Assembly (NCBI RefSeq): GCF_031877795.1
Contig: NC_133971.1
Location: forward strand, 50,273,642-50,337,641
Reading direction: 5' to 3'
Source: Strix aluco
Lineage: Eukaryota > Chordata > Aves > Strigiformes > Strigidae
DNA length: 64,000 nt
The notes beneath the pieces were generated by a model that saw only the letters and a program-made list of their open reading frames with translations, did no database searches and was not told where the DNA came from. Made by a program: the position numbers and the translations under genes. Below, one piece after another: positions 52,601 through 62,908 of the stretch (position 1 is the stretch's first letter; each line of letters starts with the position of its first letter).

Positions 52601-53840
52601 TGAATATTCTTCAGTTTGCTAGTTTATGCTTATCACTGCAGCAGTGGCACTTACATTTTTGCTTCAAAGGTGGCTGACATTCAAAGAGCAACTTGTGTGT
52701 GTTCATGCTGATCTGGCTGCAGGGTACCACTATGAAGGACTCCTACCTCACTTGTTTTCACAGAGGCTGCCAGAAGTAACTCCATAGTTCCAAGCAACTT
52801 TGGAAGTGATGAAGCAGGCTGCAGATTTCTGTAAAATAATAAAAAATTAATTTTACAGATAGAGACATAGAAATAAGGGAAGTTGAAAAGACCTGCTCAG
52901 GTCAGAGAGGCAGTCGGCATTGCACTGGGAATTTTCAGCCTCACATACATGGTAGTGCCTACAGTCGAGTTGTAGCAGGACAACATGCTCCAGACAACAA
53001 TGTGAGGCACAGGACAGTGAGATTTGAGCCTCAGTTCCCCCCTGCCCCAGGTAAAGGGAGCTCACATTTAGTTCCCCTCCCAGCCATCATCTATTTTTCT
53101 GGGAAGCCCAAAGTGAACTAGACTCTCACAGTTCCTCTGTTGCAAAGACTCTGTGGTGACTCTCTGACCTGTGCCAGCTAGCACAGTTTCTGACCACCCC
53201 TGGAATACAACTGATGCAAAAAATTTGAATTTGAGGTCTATGTCTTTTTCAGTTCTGTTGCTACCTATAAAGACACGTTTGAAGTGTTTTTCAAATTAAT
53301 GAACTGTATGAAGTGTTCACTACTCTTGGATTTACATGGACCAAGCTTATCTATGTTGTAACTCGATGACTTGTAATCTCAAGGCTGCCTTGTGAAATTC
53401 TATCTAGCTATATATGCCTTCAGGCTGTACAATTCAGTGGGCTTTTTTCACACTTTTTGTGCACTGGTAGCACAATGGGGGTTTTTTGTTTGATACCTTA
53501 TTGCGTTCAACTCCGTAAGCACGCTCCATTAAATGAAACCACGTGGTAGATTCTGGAGCTGTCAGAAAAGGCTACAGGTCTACTTTAATAACAGTGATTT
53601 CCCAGCCCTCAGGAGATAGAAAAATAATAATCATCAACATGAAATAAAATACTACACATATCTAAAAAGAAGTTAAAATATGATCCCTTTAACTATTGGA
53701 TGTTTTTATATGCAACAGAAATACTGACTCTAGGCAGCAGCGTTGCGTGGCTTTAGAAAGACTCTACTTGAGCACCCTGCCAGTCTACCACAGGCCCTGT
53801 GCTGTCTCACAGTGTTGTCCAAAAAGTGGATTCATCACCT
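49640..53840. other. Intergenic DNA downstream of TMED7, no gene recognised
   Basis: In mammals the single coding exon of TICAM2 lies downstream of TMED7, and the two can be joined by read-through. No frame here encodes a TIR domain or anything of about 230 residues; the longest is 83 codons. No clear mobile element is seen either. Confidence 0.5.
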
Positions 53841-53842
53841 GG

Positions 53843-54300
53843 TGTGCAATTGGTCAATAACCACACACTCAGGAGAGACATTGCTTATTTATTTTAGGGT
53901 TGCGCAAGCCTAGGTGCTCAGTGGTTTCCCACAAATCAAGCACACCAATGGGACTCTTCGCACTATATTTATACACAAAACTTGCAGAGTTAGTAATTTT
54001 CCAAGTCCATCCTGTCAACGATGATTGGTTAGTAATTTACATACAGTTATAATACTGCTGACACAATACTTCTACGCATGCTTAGGGGAAGGGTCTTCAC
54101 CTGGGCAAGGGTCTTCTTGACCTATAGGCATGATTTTTAGTATTATAAAGAGGGTAGTTCAGCTAAGGATACATGGACCTTGAGTTTGCCTGCCAAGTTG
54201 GCAATGTATCCTCTTCAAGGTTTAATGGCTCTGGCATGTCCTTGCTCAAAGAAGGCTATCTACTTGTTCTTCTGATTAGGGATGCCTTTGGCTTTAACAT
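53843..54300 (-). mobile_element. LTR-like element, copy 1 (solo, minus strand)
   Basis: Related along most of its length to 60,255-60,700. Shared wording includes 'cacacactcaggagag', 'gattggttagt', 'agtattataa' and 'gagggtagttca'. Read on the minus strand it carries a TATA-like 'tataaatatag' (about 53,970) followed about 90 bases later by an AATAAA-type signal, the order expected in an LTR. No coding region accompanies it. The family is not assigned and the ends are approximate. It is an old, broken fossil. Confidence 0.55.
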
Positions 54301-54379
54301 ATACGAAGAACATCTTTCTTGACCTAAGCATATTGCTACATTGTTCTAAAAGTTTAACCTTCAATAACAGTACTTATCT

Positions 54380-55682
54380 ACCTCATCCCCTGGGAAGGTG
54401 ATGGAACAACTAATTCTGAAAACCACTCCCAGGCATGTCAAGGACAAGAAAGCCATCAGGAGTATTCAGCATGGATTCACCAAGGAGAAATTATGCTTAA
54501 CCAACCCGCTAACCTTCTACAATGACGTGGCTGGTTTGGTAGATGAGGGGAGATCAGTGAATAGTGTCTGCCTTGACTTCAGTAAAGCTTTCTGCAATGT
54601 CTCCCAAAACATCCTCAAAAACAAGCTGTTGATGTATGAGCTGGATGAGCAGACAGTGAGGTGGACTTAAAACTGTCTGGATGTCTGTGCTTAGATGGAT
54701 GTGACCAGTCTAGCTGGAGGCCAGTAACTAGTGGTGTACCCCAGGGGTCAATATTGGGTCCGGTCCTGTTTAACATCTTCATTAATGATCTAGATGATGG
54801 GGCAGAGCATAGCTTCAGCAAGCTTACAGATAACACAAAACTGGTGTCTGGTACACCAGAGGGTTGGGCTGCCATCCAGAGGGACATTGACAGGGTGGAG
54901 AAATGGGCCAACAAGAACTTCAAGCAGTTTGATATGGGAAAGTGCAAAGTCTTGCACCTGAGAAGGAACAACCTCAGGCACCAAGACATGCTGGGACAGC
55001 CTAGCTAGAAAGGGCCTCTGCAGAGAAGGCTTTGGGGTTTTTGTGAACACCAAAGTTGAACATGAGCCAGTAATACACCCTTGCCACAAAGAAGACCAAC
55101 AGTGTCCTGGACTGCATTAGGATTGAGTGTTGCCAGCAGGTTGAGGGAGGTGATCCTTTCCCCCTACTCAGCACTGGTGAGACCTGGAATACTGTGTCCA
55201 GTGAGGGGCTCCTCTGTAAAAGAGAGTCATGAACATACTACAGAGAGTACAACAAAGGGCCACTGAGATGCTGAAGGGACTGGAGCATCAGTCCTATGAG
55301 GAAAGGCTGAGAGAGTTGGGACTGTTAAGCCTGGAGAAGAGCAGGCTCAGAGGGGGAAATGATGAATGTGTATAAATATCTGATGGGGGGAGTGCAAAGA
55401 ACTTTCAGTGGTGCCCAGTGACAGGACAAGAGGCAACAGGCACAAACTGAAACACAGAAGGTTCCCTCTGTACATGTGGAAGCACTTTTTCACTGTGAGG
55501 GAGACCAAGCACTGACACAGGTTGCCCAGAGAGCTGGTGGAGTCTCCATCCTTTAAGATATTCAAAAGCCATCTGGACATGGTCATGGGCAGCCAGCTGT
55601 AGGTGTCCCTGCTTGAGCAGGGGGATTGGACCAGATGACCTCCAGAGGTTCCTTCCAACAACAACCACTCTGATTCTATCAG
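54380..55682 (+). mobile_element. CR1 LINE, 5' truncated, old
   Basis: The plus strand encodes pieces of CR1 reverse transcriptase: VMEQLILKTTPRHVKDK and HGFTKEKLCLTNPLTFYND at the start, VCLDFSKAFCNVS, then SGVPQGSILGPVLFNIFIND and DTDNTK-like KLTDNTKLVSG in place of the usual FADDTK, and near the end [10 protein letters not shown]-type and FFTVRET-type wording. It ends near 55,682 with the weakened tail 'actctgattctatc'. The catalytic aspartate pair is not preserved (TDNTK). Several frameshifts and stops break it (for example after 54,670 and 55,008). It is clearly older than the copy at 11,322-13,310. Confidence 0.9.
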
Positions 55683-57330
55683 GAGTCCAGATCCTATAGC
55701 TGTTTTGGCAACTGTTGTCCATAATAAATAATTTCTGTGTCTCAGTAAAGCGGAATTTCTAGTATTTCCTCTGTCAACATCACAGCTGAAAAGCAATAGG
55801 TACATTATAGATAATATAAGAGACACTGAAATAACCCGCTAAGCCTAGATCCAGCAATTGACTTCAGCAAGTGCATAGGCTGAAATACTATAGCAGTCCA
55901 GAAGAAATCATGTGCGTAGTTAACATTCTTCCCTCTTGAACTGAGGAAGCATTTAAAAACTGCAACTGTACAATAGTAAAGAAAGCCCTTGCTCTAATTT
56001 TTATGACGTATATTACAACTTTCTAACATAGACACCTACTTTTCTGTCAACAAAATTGTAAGGATTTTAGTCCACAAACTAGCAAGGCCTACCAGGTTAG
56101 ATCAGTGCTGCATCTGCCCTAGTACTCTGTTTCTGACAGTAGCAGAAGGGGAAGCTAATTAGGCAGAGCATGTGACCCTGCTCGTTATATGCAGTCCATT
56201 ACCCTTTGATTCCCCAGGACCCATAACTGTTGAATTGCAAAGGAAGAAATACATGCTTGCCAGTCCTTTCTGTACCTGTTTATAGACCTGTTACTGTGAA
56301 TTTGCTTAGTCCCTTTTCGCATGAGCTGCTGCTCCCTGCCTTCGCAGCCTCCTAGGATAGCAGGTTCCAGAAGACTGATAGCCCCTGTGCAAAGCAGTAT
56401 TTTCCCTTTATCTGTTTCAAATTGATCTCCTGTAGTTTCATCAGGCTCCCCCTACTTCTCAAATTGCACTGAGAGGTGAAGAGGAGTTTGGCATTTACCT
56501 GATCCATAGCCCTTTCCCCCCTTTCTTGAGCAGGAGTACAAGAATACCTAAATGTGGCATTTTTGGGGGGTCTACCTTCCCTGCTCCATAGTTAAAATTA
56601 GTTGTACGTTTGTTCTTGTTAGAGAACAGCCCATGTAAAAAACACCTCTTTTACACGCAAGTAATGCACCATCCCAGTCCAAATCCTGTACGGCCTCTTC
56701 TGTGGGCTCTAGGACTAGTTGTCTTAGGCAGCTGTCATTTATTGCACCCAGAGATGTTCTCTCTGCACTTCATTCTTCAGAAGTCTTTGACCCAGTAGTA
56801 GGGATCCCCCTACTACTACCTGTCCACAGTTCACAGCATGGCAAATCCTACTTACCACTTCTTGACCACTCTCTTCTTCTTGATCAAGGAGGTCAGTGGT
56901 ATAACCTGAAAAAGACATTTTTATTGTCAGTCTGTGATTTCCACCCACGTGTCCTGTGATGCTTTTCTTTTCCGTAATGCTTTGATGCTGTTGCTGCTTT
57001 CAGAGTCTTTCATGCAGAGTGCCATTCTGTCCCCTGAACACCTTATCACATCATTGCTATGAAACTGGCAGCCAGGTACCATTGAATCCCATCAATCCTC
57101 CATATCCCAGCTCTCTGAGATGCCCACTGTATCAGAGTCCTCCTTGAAGGCAACCATTTAAGCCCCCCTAACTTCTTTTTTGGGCTTCACGCATGGGTGT
57201 GCCAGCACCTGTAAGTTTTGCCCTTACTGCATTACTTCAGTCAACTGACACTAGCAGTCTGATTCGCTTTCCTTATTCATTGCAATTGTTCTTTTTATTT
57301 CCCTTCTGGTATTTCCTGAGCTGCACTGAC
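55683..57330. other. Intergenic DNA with an ancient repeat, no gene recognised
   Basis: About 56,090-56,500 follows the pattern of an old amniote dispersed repeat ('agtactctgtttctgacagt', then 'tgtttcaaattgatctcctg', then 'agtttcatcaggctcccc'). I cannot name its family with certainty. No coding exon was found. Base composition turns GC-rich after about 57,300. Confidence 0.4.
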
Positions 57331-57612
57331 CCCTAGCTGAAATGGCTGCGGGGTCCCTGCCAGGGCTGGGGACACCCAGGAAACAGGGAGAAGGTGCTCT
57401 AGGTCGGCCAGAGGCTGGGAGCCAATGCTGGCAGAGCCTTGCCTGCCTTGGTCACTGGGCATCTTGGGGTCTTTCTTTTCCAAAACAGTGTCCTGGGGGA
57501 TGTGCAGAAGGTGCTGAGCACAAATGCGTGCAGTTTTTCTGTGAAACTGGGGTGGACGGAGTGGGGCTTCCCTCTTCATGCTGCTCATGGCCCCGCTGCT
57601 GCCTCTCCCCAG

Positions 57613-60217
57613 TGCTCCAGGACAGGCTGTCCCAGCAGCAGAGGGACGCGGAGGAGCAGCGCCGATTCCAGGCAGTGGTGGCCAAAATGGAGGCCAGGCT
57701 GGATGAGCAGACTCAGCTGCTGGAGCAGGTGAGCCCACCCTGTGTCCTCTGCCCGGCTCAGCTCTCCTGTCTGGGGATGGGCCGTAGGTCTCGCCAACTG
57801 GAGGTCCCTGACCTGGAGCCTGCGAATGGCATCTGTGTCTCCTCTGTGTCTGAACCCAGGAACGACAGAGGGTGTTGGTGGAGCGCTCCAGAGCGGAATC
57901 GCTGGAGGAGGAGCGACGAGTCATGACCCAGCAGCTCTCTGTGGAGTGAGCGGAGCTGGAGAGGACGAAGGTGAGGTGGGGTGGACATCTCCAGGTGCTT
58001 TTCACAGGTCCTGTGTGTCTGAGTGGGGCTGCACTGCAGTGTGTGGTGGAGGAAAGAGCTGAGTGTTGGGCTGCAGCATCCTTCCTCTGCCTCCTCAGTC
58101 CCACACCCAACTGCGTGGTGAATCGCCATCAGACCAACCCTCTGGCGAGAGGCTGCTGTGTGCGTGCACGGTGCTGCAGCTTCTCGAGGAGCCTGGGGCC
58201 AGAGCTTTCTGTGCAGGGTTCCCGCCAGGTGCCGGGGGCTTGAAGCAGCCTCTGGGTGTTGGCCGGGCTTCAGTGGCAGAGATGGGTTTCCCCTGTGCCC
58301 ATCCTAGGAGTGGGCAGAACTGCAGATCCAGGTCTGCATGCTGAGAGCCAGGGAGGAGCAGCTGGCGAGGGACAGGGAGCTGCTGGACAAGTCCTGGCAG
58401 GAGCTGAAGGTGGAGAGGGAGAATGTGAATGGGGCTGCGCTGCACGTCCGGCAGCAGGAGGAGGAGATGAAAAGCGTGACCGAGGTAAGCGGAGCATCTG
58501 CGCTGCTGTTCCCAGCTGCACACAGGCTGGCAGCAAAGCTGGGCTTTCACTGCCCTCCCAAAGCAGGGACAGAAAGCCTGTCCTGGAAGGGGAAGAAGGG
58601 GATTCCCAAAGGAGTCCTGCTCCAGGGCAGCGAGGGTCCCTGGCCCCAGCCTCCCCAGCCGCTCTGCCTTGCAGCTCTCCTCCCAGAAGTACAAGGAAGG
58701 GGACCGAGCCCTGCGGGAGGCACTCAGAGTCGAGTCCCACCACCAGTCCAGGCTGCAGGCCCTGCAGTGGCAGTTGGAGCAGGTCAAGCAGCAGGAAGAG
58801 CATCTGCACCAGGCAAATACCCCCTCGCCTTCCCTTCTGGGCCTGGGGCTGCCGTGCCAAGGGCCTGAACCTTTGCCAACAGCTTCTCTCTCTCCCTTTC
58901 TCCCCAGGACAGGGCAGGACTGGCTGAGCATGGCTCAGCAGAGGAGCCAGCTTCAACAGCTATGCCAGGAGCTTCCCAACAGCCCCATGATGCTGCGGAC
59001 CGCAGGCCGGGACTCCAGTGCCCCTGTGAGTGGCTTCTCCAGCATGCTGTGTAAGGCTTTGTGCTTGCTGCTGGTGGGAAGGGACGTGCTGGGGGGCAGC
59101 TGCAATTGTATTCCACTTCTTGGGAGGCTTGGTCTGTTCCTGGGGGCTGTTTTAGTTTCCCTGTATATAAACCTCAGATGGGAGTTGGCCTCCTCATCCT
59201 CTGAAGGAGCTCAGCGAAGCTCTGAGCCAGGGCAGTGCCAGGAGAGGGCAGAGGGGCCAGAAAGGGAGAGGCCGGTGGGTTAAAGCCCATTTGCACTGGG
59301 ACCGTGGGGAGGACCCTGCTGCAGGGACACGCAGGCAGCACCCAAAGGGATGCTGTGCCGTCTCTGTCTGCAGTTCCTCTGATGGCAGCAGCACCACACA
59401 GTCGGGCTTCTGTTCCAGGCTTTCCACCTGCCATCAGCAGCCCGGGAGGTGCCCATGAACTCCTGGCCAGGGCCAGCTCCGCCGAGCTCAGTGCCACCCT
59501 GGCGATGCTGAAGTTCCAAGCCCTGCAGGTGAGCTGGTGGGAGACTGGGGTTGGAAGGGGCTTCAAACCCGCTGGGTTGGAGCAGGGCTGGGTGAAGCCT
59601 GATTTGAGCCTGATAGGAGACAGCCCAGGCTGTGGCTAAGATCATGACTGAGCTGTGGGGCTGGGCGGGCTTGTAGAAGCCCTGGGCACCTAGAGGAGTG
59701 ATGCCAGAAGCAAGGACGGGTGGATCCTCACAGCTGGTCTCAGTCTCATGGACAACATCCTCAGCTCCGGGGGGTTGCCCTTGTCCTCGCCCTGTCCCTG
59801 GCTGGGAAAAACCAGTTCTGCTGGCCTCTGGCTTCACGATGTCCCCGTCCTCTCCCGTCAGCCCCCCGATTCCCTGCTGGGTCCTTCCCCAGGCGGGGCT
59901 GCTCTTTGGGGCTTCCGCTGTGGGTCTTGCTCAGAGTGTGAGGTTGTGGGCTCGGGGCGGGGGGAGCCCCACACCCCAGGGGGTACCACAGATGGTACCT
60001 GCCCACTGCCCCCTGCAGGAAGGAGGGTTTGGGATGCTTCCCTCCCTCATGAGTGATACCCGGGACTGTGAGCCCCCTTCTGTGGCACTCTCTGATACCT
60101 CTTCCACCCATCCATCCATCCCTCTCTTCTCAGGACCACGCTTACTTAGACAACGAGCAGCTCTTCCTGGAGTCCCTGAAGAAACCGTCCTACAATGCTG
60201 CTTCTCTGCCAGGCTGA
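57613..60217 (+). pseudogene. FBF1: FBF1 (Fas-binding factor 1) C-terminal gene segment, intron-containing duplicate
   Basis: FBF1 is a coiled-coil protein of centriolar distal appendages needed for ciliogenesis. Exons: A 57,613-57,728 (LSQQQRDAEEQRRF to LLEQ), B 57,860-57,970 (ERQRVLVERSRAESLEEERR to ELERTK), C 58,308-58,484 (EWAELQIQVCMLRAREEQLA to VTE), D 58,675-58,812 (SSQKYKEGDRALREALRVE to HLHQ), E 58,918-59,025 (SMAQQRSQLQQLCQELPNSP), F from 59,325 or 59,374 to 59,528 (AELSATLAMLKFQALQ), G 60,134-60,217 (DHAYLDNEQLFLESLKKPSY to stop). Order and C-terminal end match FBF1 as I know it. Junctions A-E are phase 0. Oddities: exon B has an in-frame TGA (57,947-57,949) where FBF1 has Arg (CGA to TGA); the segment of roughly 60 aa expected between B and C is absent; intron D-E begins GC; everything upstream of A is missing. 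Most likely a non-functional partial duplicate, since the stop precedes most of the segment. A short product from an internal start is possible. Confidence 0.78.
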
Positions 60218-60258
60218 AGGGGTGGCGTCCCCATGCCGTGCCCGGGGGATAGCTCCTC

Positions 60259-60264
60259 AATAAA
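60259..60264 (+). terminator. Poly(A) signal after the FBF1-like segment
   Basis: AATAAA 42 bases after the TGA of exon G, with T-rich sequence further downstream. It lies at the edge of the LTR-like element that starts here, whose other copy has 'tcaataa' at the matching place, so the signal may be original to FBF1 or supplied by the repeat. Confidence 0.55.
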
Positions 60265-60504
60265 CCCCTCTTCACACACTCAGGAGAGTTACTGTACTTA
60301 TTGAGGCCTGGGCGCTCGGTGGACTTTTCCACACATCAAGGACAGCAACAGCAGGTTTTTGTGCTGCTTTTATACCCCAAAATCAGAGGCTTTTCAAATA
60401 CACCTATTGGATACTGATTGGTTAGTGATTAACATACTTCATGCTTCTACTACTACGTGTGCTCAGCAAAAGGGTCTCAACCTGGGTAGCGTCTTCTGAA
60501 CCTC

Positions 60505-60527
60505 TGTGTGTGTGTGTGTGTGTGTGT
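60505..60527 (+). repeat. (TG)n microsatellite
   Basis: About eleven TG dinucleotides inside the LTR-like copy 2, absent at the matching place in copy 1. Confidence 0.95.
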
Positions 60528-60699
60528 TTTAGTATTATAACGAGGGTAGTTCACTTCCAGGACACTCAAAAGTTAGTTTCATTGCCACGTGAATTAATCG
60601 GTTGCTCACTTTGCCAGGTTGTCCAATATTTCATCCTCAGCACAATCGCAGACCTTCTCTTTATGTTCCAGGGTGTTGCACTTGTTTTCTAGGGTTTGG

Positions 60700-62004
60700 A
60701 GATCAAAGTCTATCCTTGATGAATTTCTCATCACTAGTGCAGGTTGTCTTGACCACGCTTCAAAGTCCCACTTCCCCGAGCTTCACACCGTCGTACTTGT
60801 TCCCATGGGTGCGGTACCTGTAGCCCCTGGCATGATCCTTAACCACGGCTACGAGAAGATGTGAAGTGGACTGTGTCAAGACCCACAGTTTGTCTGGCCT
60901 CCATCTCTGTCTCCAGTCAGAGAGGGACCTGGGGGTGTTTTGTCACCTGAGGCCATCCTGGCAGCGTTCAGCTGCCTGGGAGGGTGTGTGCAAGCGATAG
61001 CCCATCTGCGAGGGGAAGGAGATGAGGTTTGGGCTGGAAGGCTGGGAGCTTTTTCTCCTGGAACTGAGCTGTGTGAAGGTAAGGTGAAGGCAGGCGATGG
61101 CCAGACACCACAGTCACCTCCGGGCAGAAGAGTTCCCCTGCCACCCGTGCAGGGACTGGCTGCCCAGATGACATCTTTCCTGCATGTGGGAGCACTGGTG
61201 TGCACGGGTGTCTCTTTTGCAGATTCCTCAGCTTGAGCCTTGTTCTAAGCGGCTTGGCGTGCTTCTGGGGAGGTTGCTGGTTGGCTGCAAGCAAAAAGCA
61301 TCCTATGTGGGAGAGCCAAGGAGGCGAGGAAAGACAAGATCCTCTCCCCCAACACCAGTTACTGCCTCTCAGGGGAAAGCCTGTGTCCCACTCAGCTGCG
61401 GCAGGATTCAGCCTTTTGGCTGCAGGGGGAGCAAACACACCTCAAAACCTCCCTCGCCACTGTTCCTTCTTGCTGCATCCACCCCCTTCCCCTGGGCACC
61501 AGCAGCCCCAGCTAACACAGCCCTGCCTATGCCACAGGGCTCTCTGTCTGCAATTCGCTTCCCAGTCCCCTTCAGTGGCACGAGTCTGGACCTGGCTCCA
61601 TGTCAACTCAACTGGAGGAGGTGCTTTGCATCAACTAGGAGGAAGGAAGGGGAATGAAGGTAGGAATGAGGAGCATGGGGAGGAGATCATGGGGGGTGTG
61701 CTGATCCAGGACAGCTCCGCGGGACCCATGGCACCGTCAGCCTTCTTGGCTACAACTGACAGGAGAGCTCAGAGGTGTGAGGGGAATGCGGGCTGGATCA
61801 CTGGGACAAAGCCCCGTATTATTACCCCAACCTGAGACAAGACAGTGCTTAAAATTAATTTCTCAGATCGGAGCCCAGGGTTTCTGAGAGCTCCTGCTGG
61901 AGCAGCTACACGCGGAGCAGACGGGAGCACTGCGGCCATCAACCATGCCTTTACCTGACAGGAGAGTGGGGATTCAGCCCTTCAACTGGGGCCTCCAAGG
62001 GCTT
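60700..62004. other. GC-rich DNA of unknown origin
   Basis: GC-rich sequence continuing the composition of the FBF1 block. Overlapping frames up to 211 codons (61,200-61,835, +) have proline-, serine- and alanine-rich composition with no motif and look like GC-driven chance frames. At 60,913-60,939 there is a 27-base exact match to the CR1 sequence at 62,219-62,245 with no CR1 around it. Confidence 0.45.
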
Positions 62005-62908
62005 GGCATTCCCACCCTCAGTAAGTTTGCAGATGACACCAAGTTGGGTGGGAGTGTTGATCTGCTCGAGGGTAGGGAGGCTCTGCAGAGAGACCTGGAC
62101 AGGCTGGAGCGATGGGCTGAGGCCAACTGTATGAGGTTCAATAAGGCCAAATGCTGCACTTGGGCCACAACAACCCCCAGCAGCGCTACAGGCTTGGGGA
62201 GCAGTGGCTGGAGAGCTGCCAGTCAGAGAGGGACCTGGGGGTGTTGATTGACAGCTGGCTGAACATGAGCCAGCAGTGTGCCCAGGTGGCCAAGAAGGCC
62301 AATGGCATCCTGGCTTGTATCAGCAATAGTGTGGCCAGGAGGGACAGGGAAGGGATCTTATCCCTGTACTCGGCACTGGTGAGGCTGCACCTCGATTACT
62401 GTGTTCAGTTTTGGGCCCCTCACTGCAAAAAGGACATTGAATGACTCGAGCATGTCTAGAGAAGGGCAACGAAGCTGGTGAAGGGTCTGGAGCACAGGTC
62501 GTACGAGGAGTGGCTGAGGGAACTGGGGTTGTTTAGTCTGGAGAAGAGGAGGCTGAGGGGAGACCTCATCGCCCTCTACAGCTACCTGAAAGGAGGTTGC
62601 AGAGAGCTGGGGATGAGTCTCTTTAACCAAGTAACAAGTGATAGGACAAGAGGTAATGGCCTCAAGTTGCACCAGGGAAGGTTTAGACTAGATATTAGGA
62701 AGTATTTCTTTACAGAACAGGTTGTTAGGTGTTGGAATGGGCTGTCCAGGAGGTGGTGGACTCCCCATCCCTGGAGGCCTTTAAGAGTAGAGTCAACACA
62801 GTGCTGAGAGATATGGTGTAGTTGGGATCTGTCAGTGCTAGGTTAACGGCTGGACTAGATGATCTTCAAGATCCTTTCCAACCTAGATGATTCTGTGATT
62901 CTGTGAAT
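62005..62908 (+). mobile_element. CR1 LINE, 5' truncated, 3' end complete
   Basis: The plus strand encodes the C-terminal part of CR1 reverse transcriptase: [20 protein letters not shown] with the FADDTK catalytic motif intact, [50 protein letters not shown], then [19 protein letters not shown], and [20 protein letters not shown]. There is a frameshift near 62,150, two stops at about 62,442 and 62,456, and another frameshift near 62,745. The 3' end has the CR1 tail with 'gattctgtgattctgtg' at about 62,890-62,906. It starts within the palm domain, so it is a typical short 5'-truncated copy of intermediate age. Confidence 0.95.

Larger units (their letters stand above)
60255..60700 (-). mobile_element. 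LTR-like element, copy 2 (solo, minus strand)
   Basis: Related to 53,843-54,300 in the same orientation. On the minus strand it has a clear TATA-like 'gggtataaaagcagcac' (about 60,360-60,376) and, downstream, 'cctcaataagta' as a poly(A)-type signal. A (TG)n run at about 60,505-60,527 is an expansion not present in copy 1. There is no internal coding region. Family not assigned; broken and old. Confidence 0.55.

Noticed and set aside
57295-58931. Long minus-strand frames of 271 and 278 codons over the FBF1 block
   Set aside because: They are antisense shadows of GC-rich coding exons and introns. The plus strand has family similarity and splice sites; the minus frames have no motif.
61184-61835. 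Plus-strand frames of 157 and 211 codons in GC-rich DNA
   Set aside because: Overlapping frames in several registers with Pro/Ser/Ala-rich composition and no domain, as expected from GC content alone.
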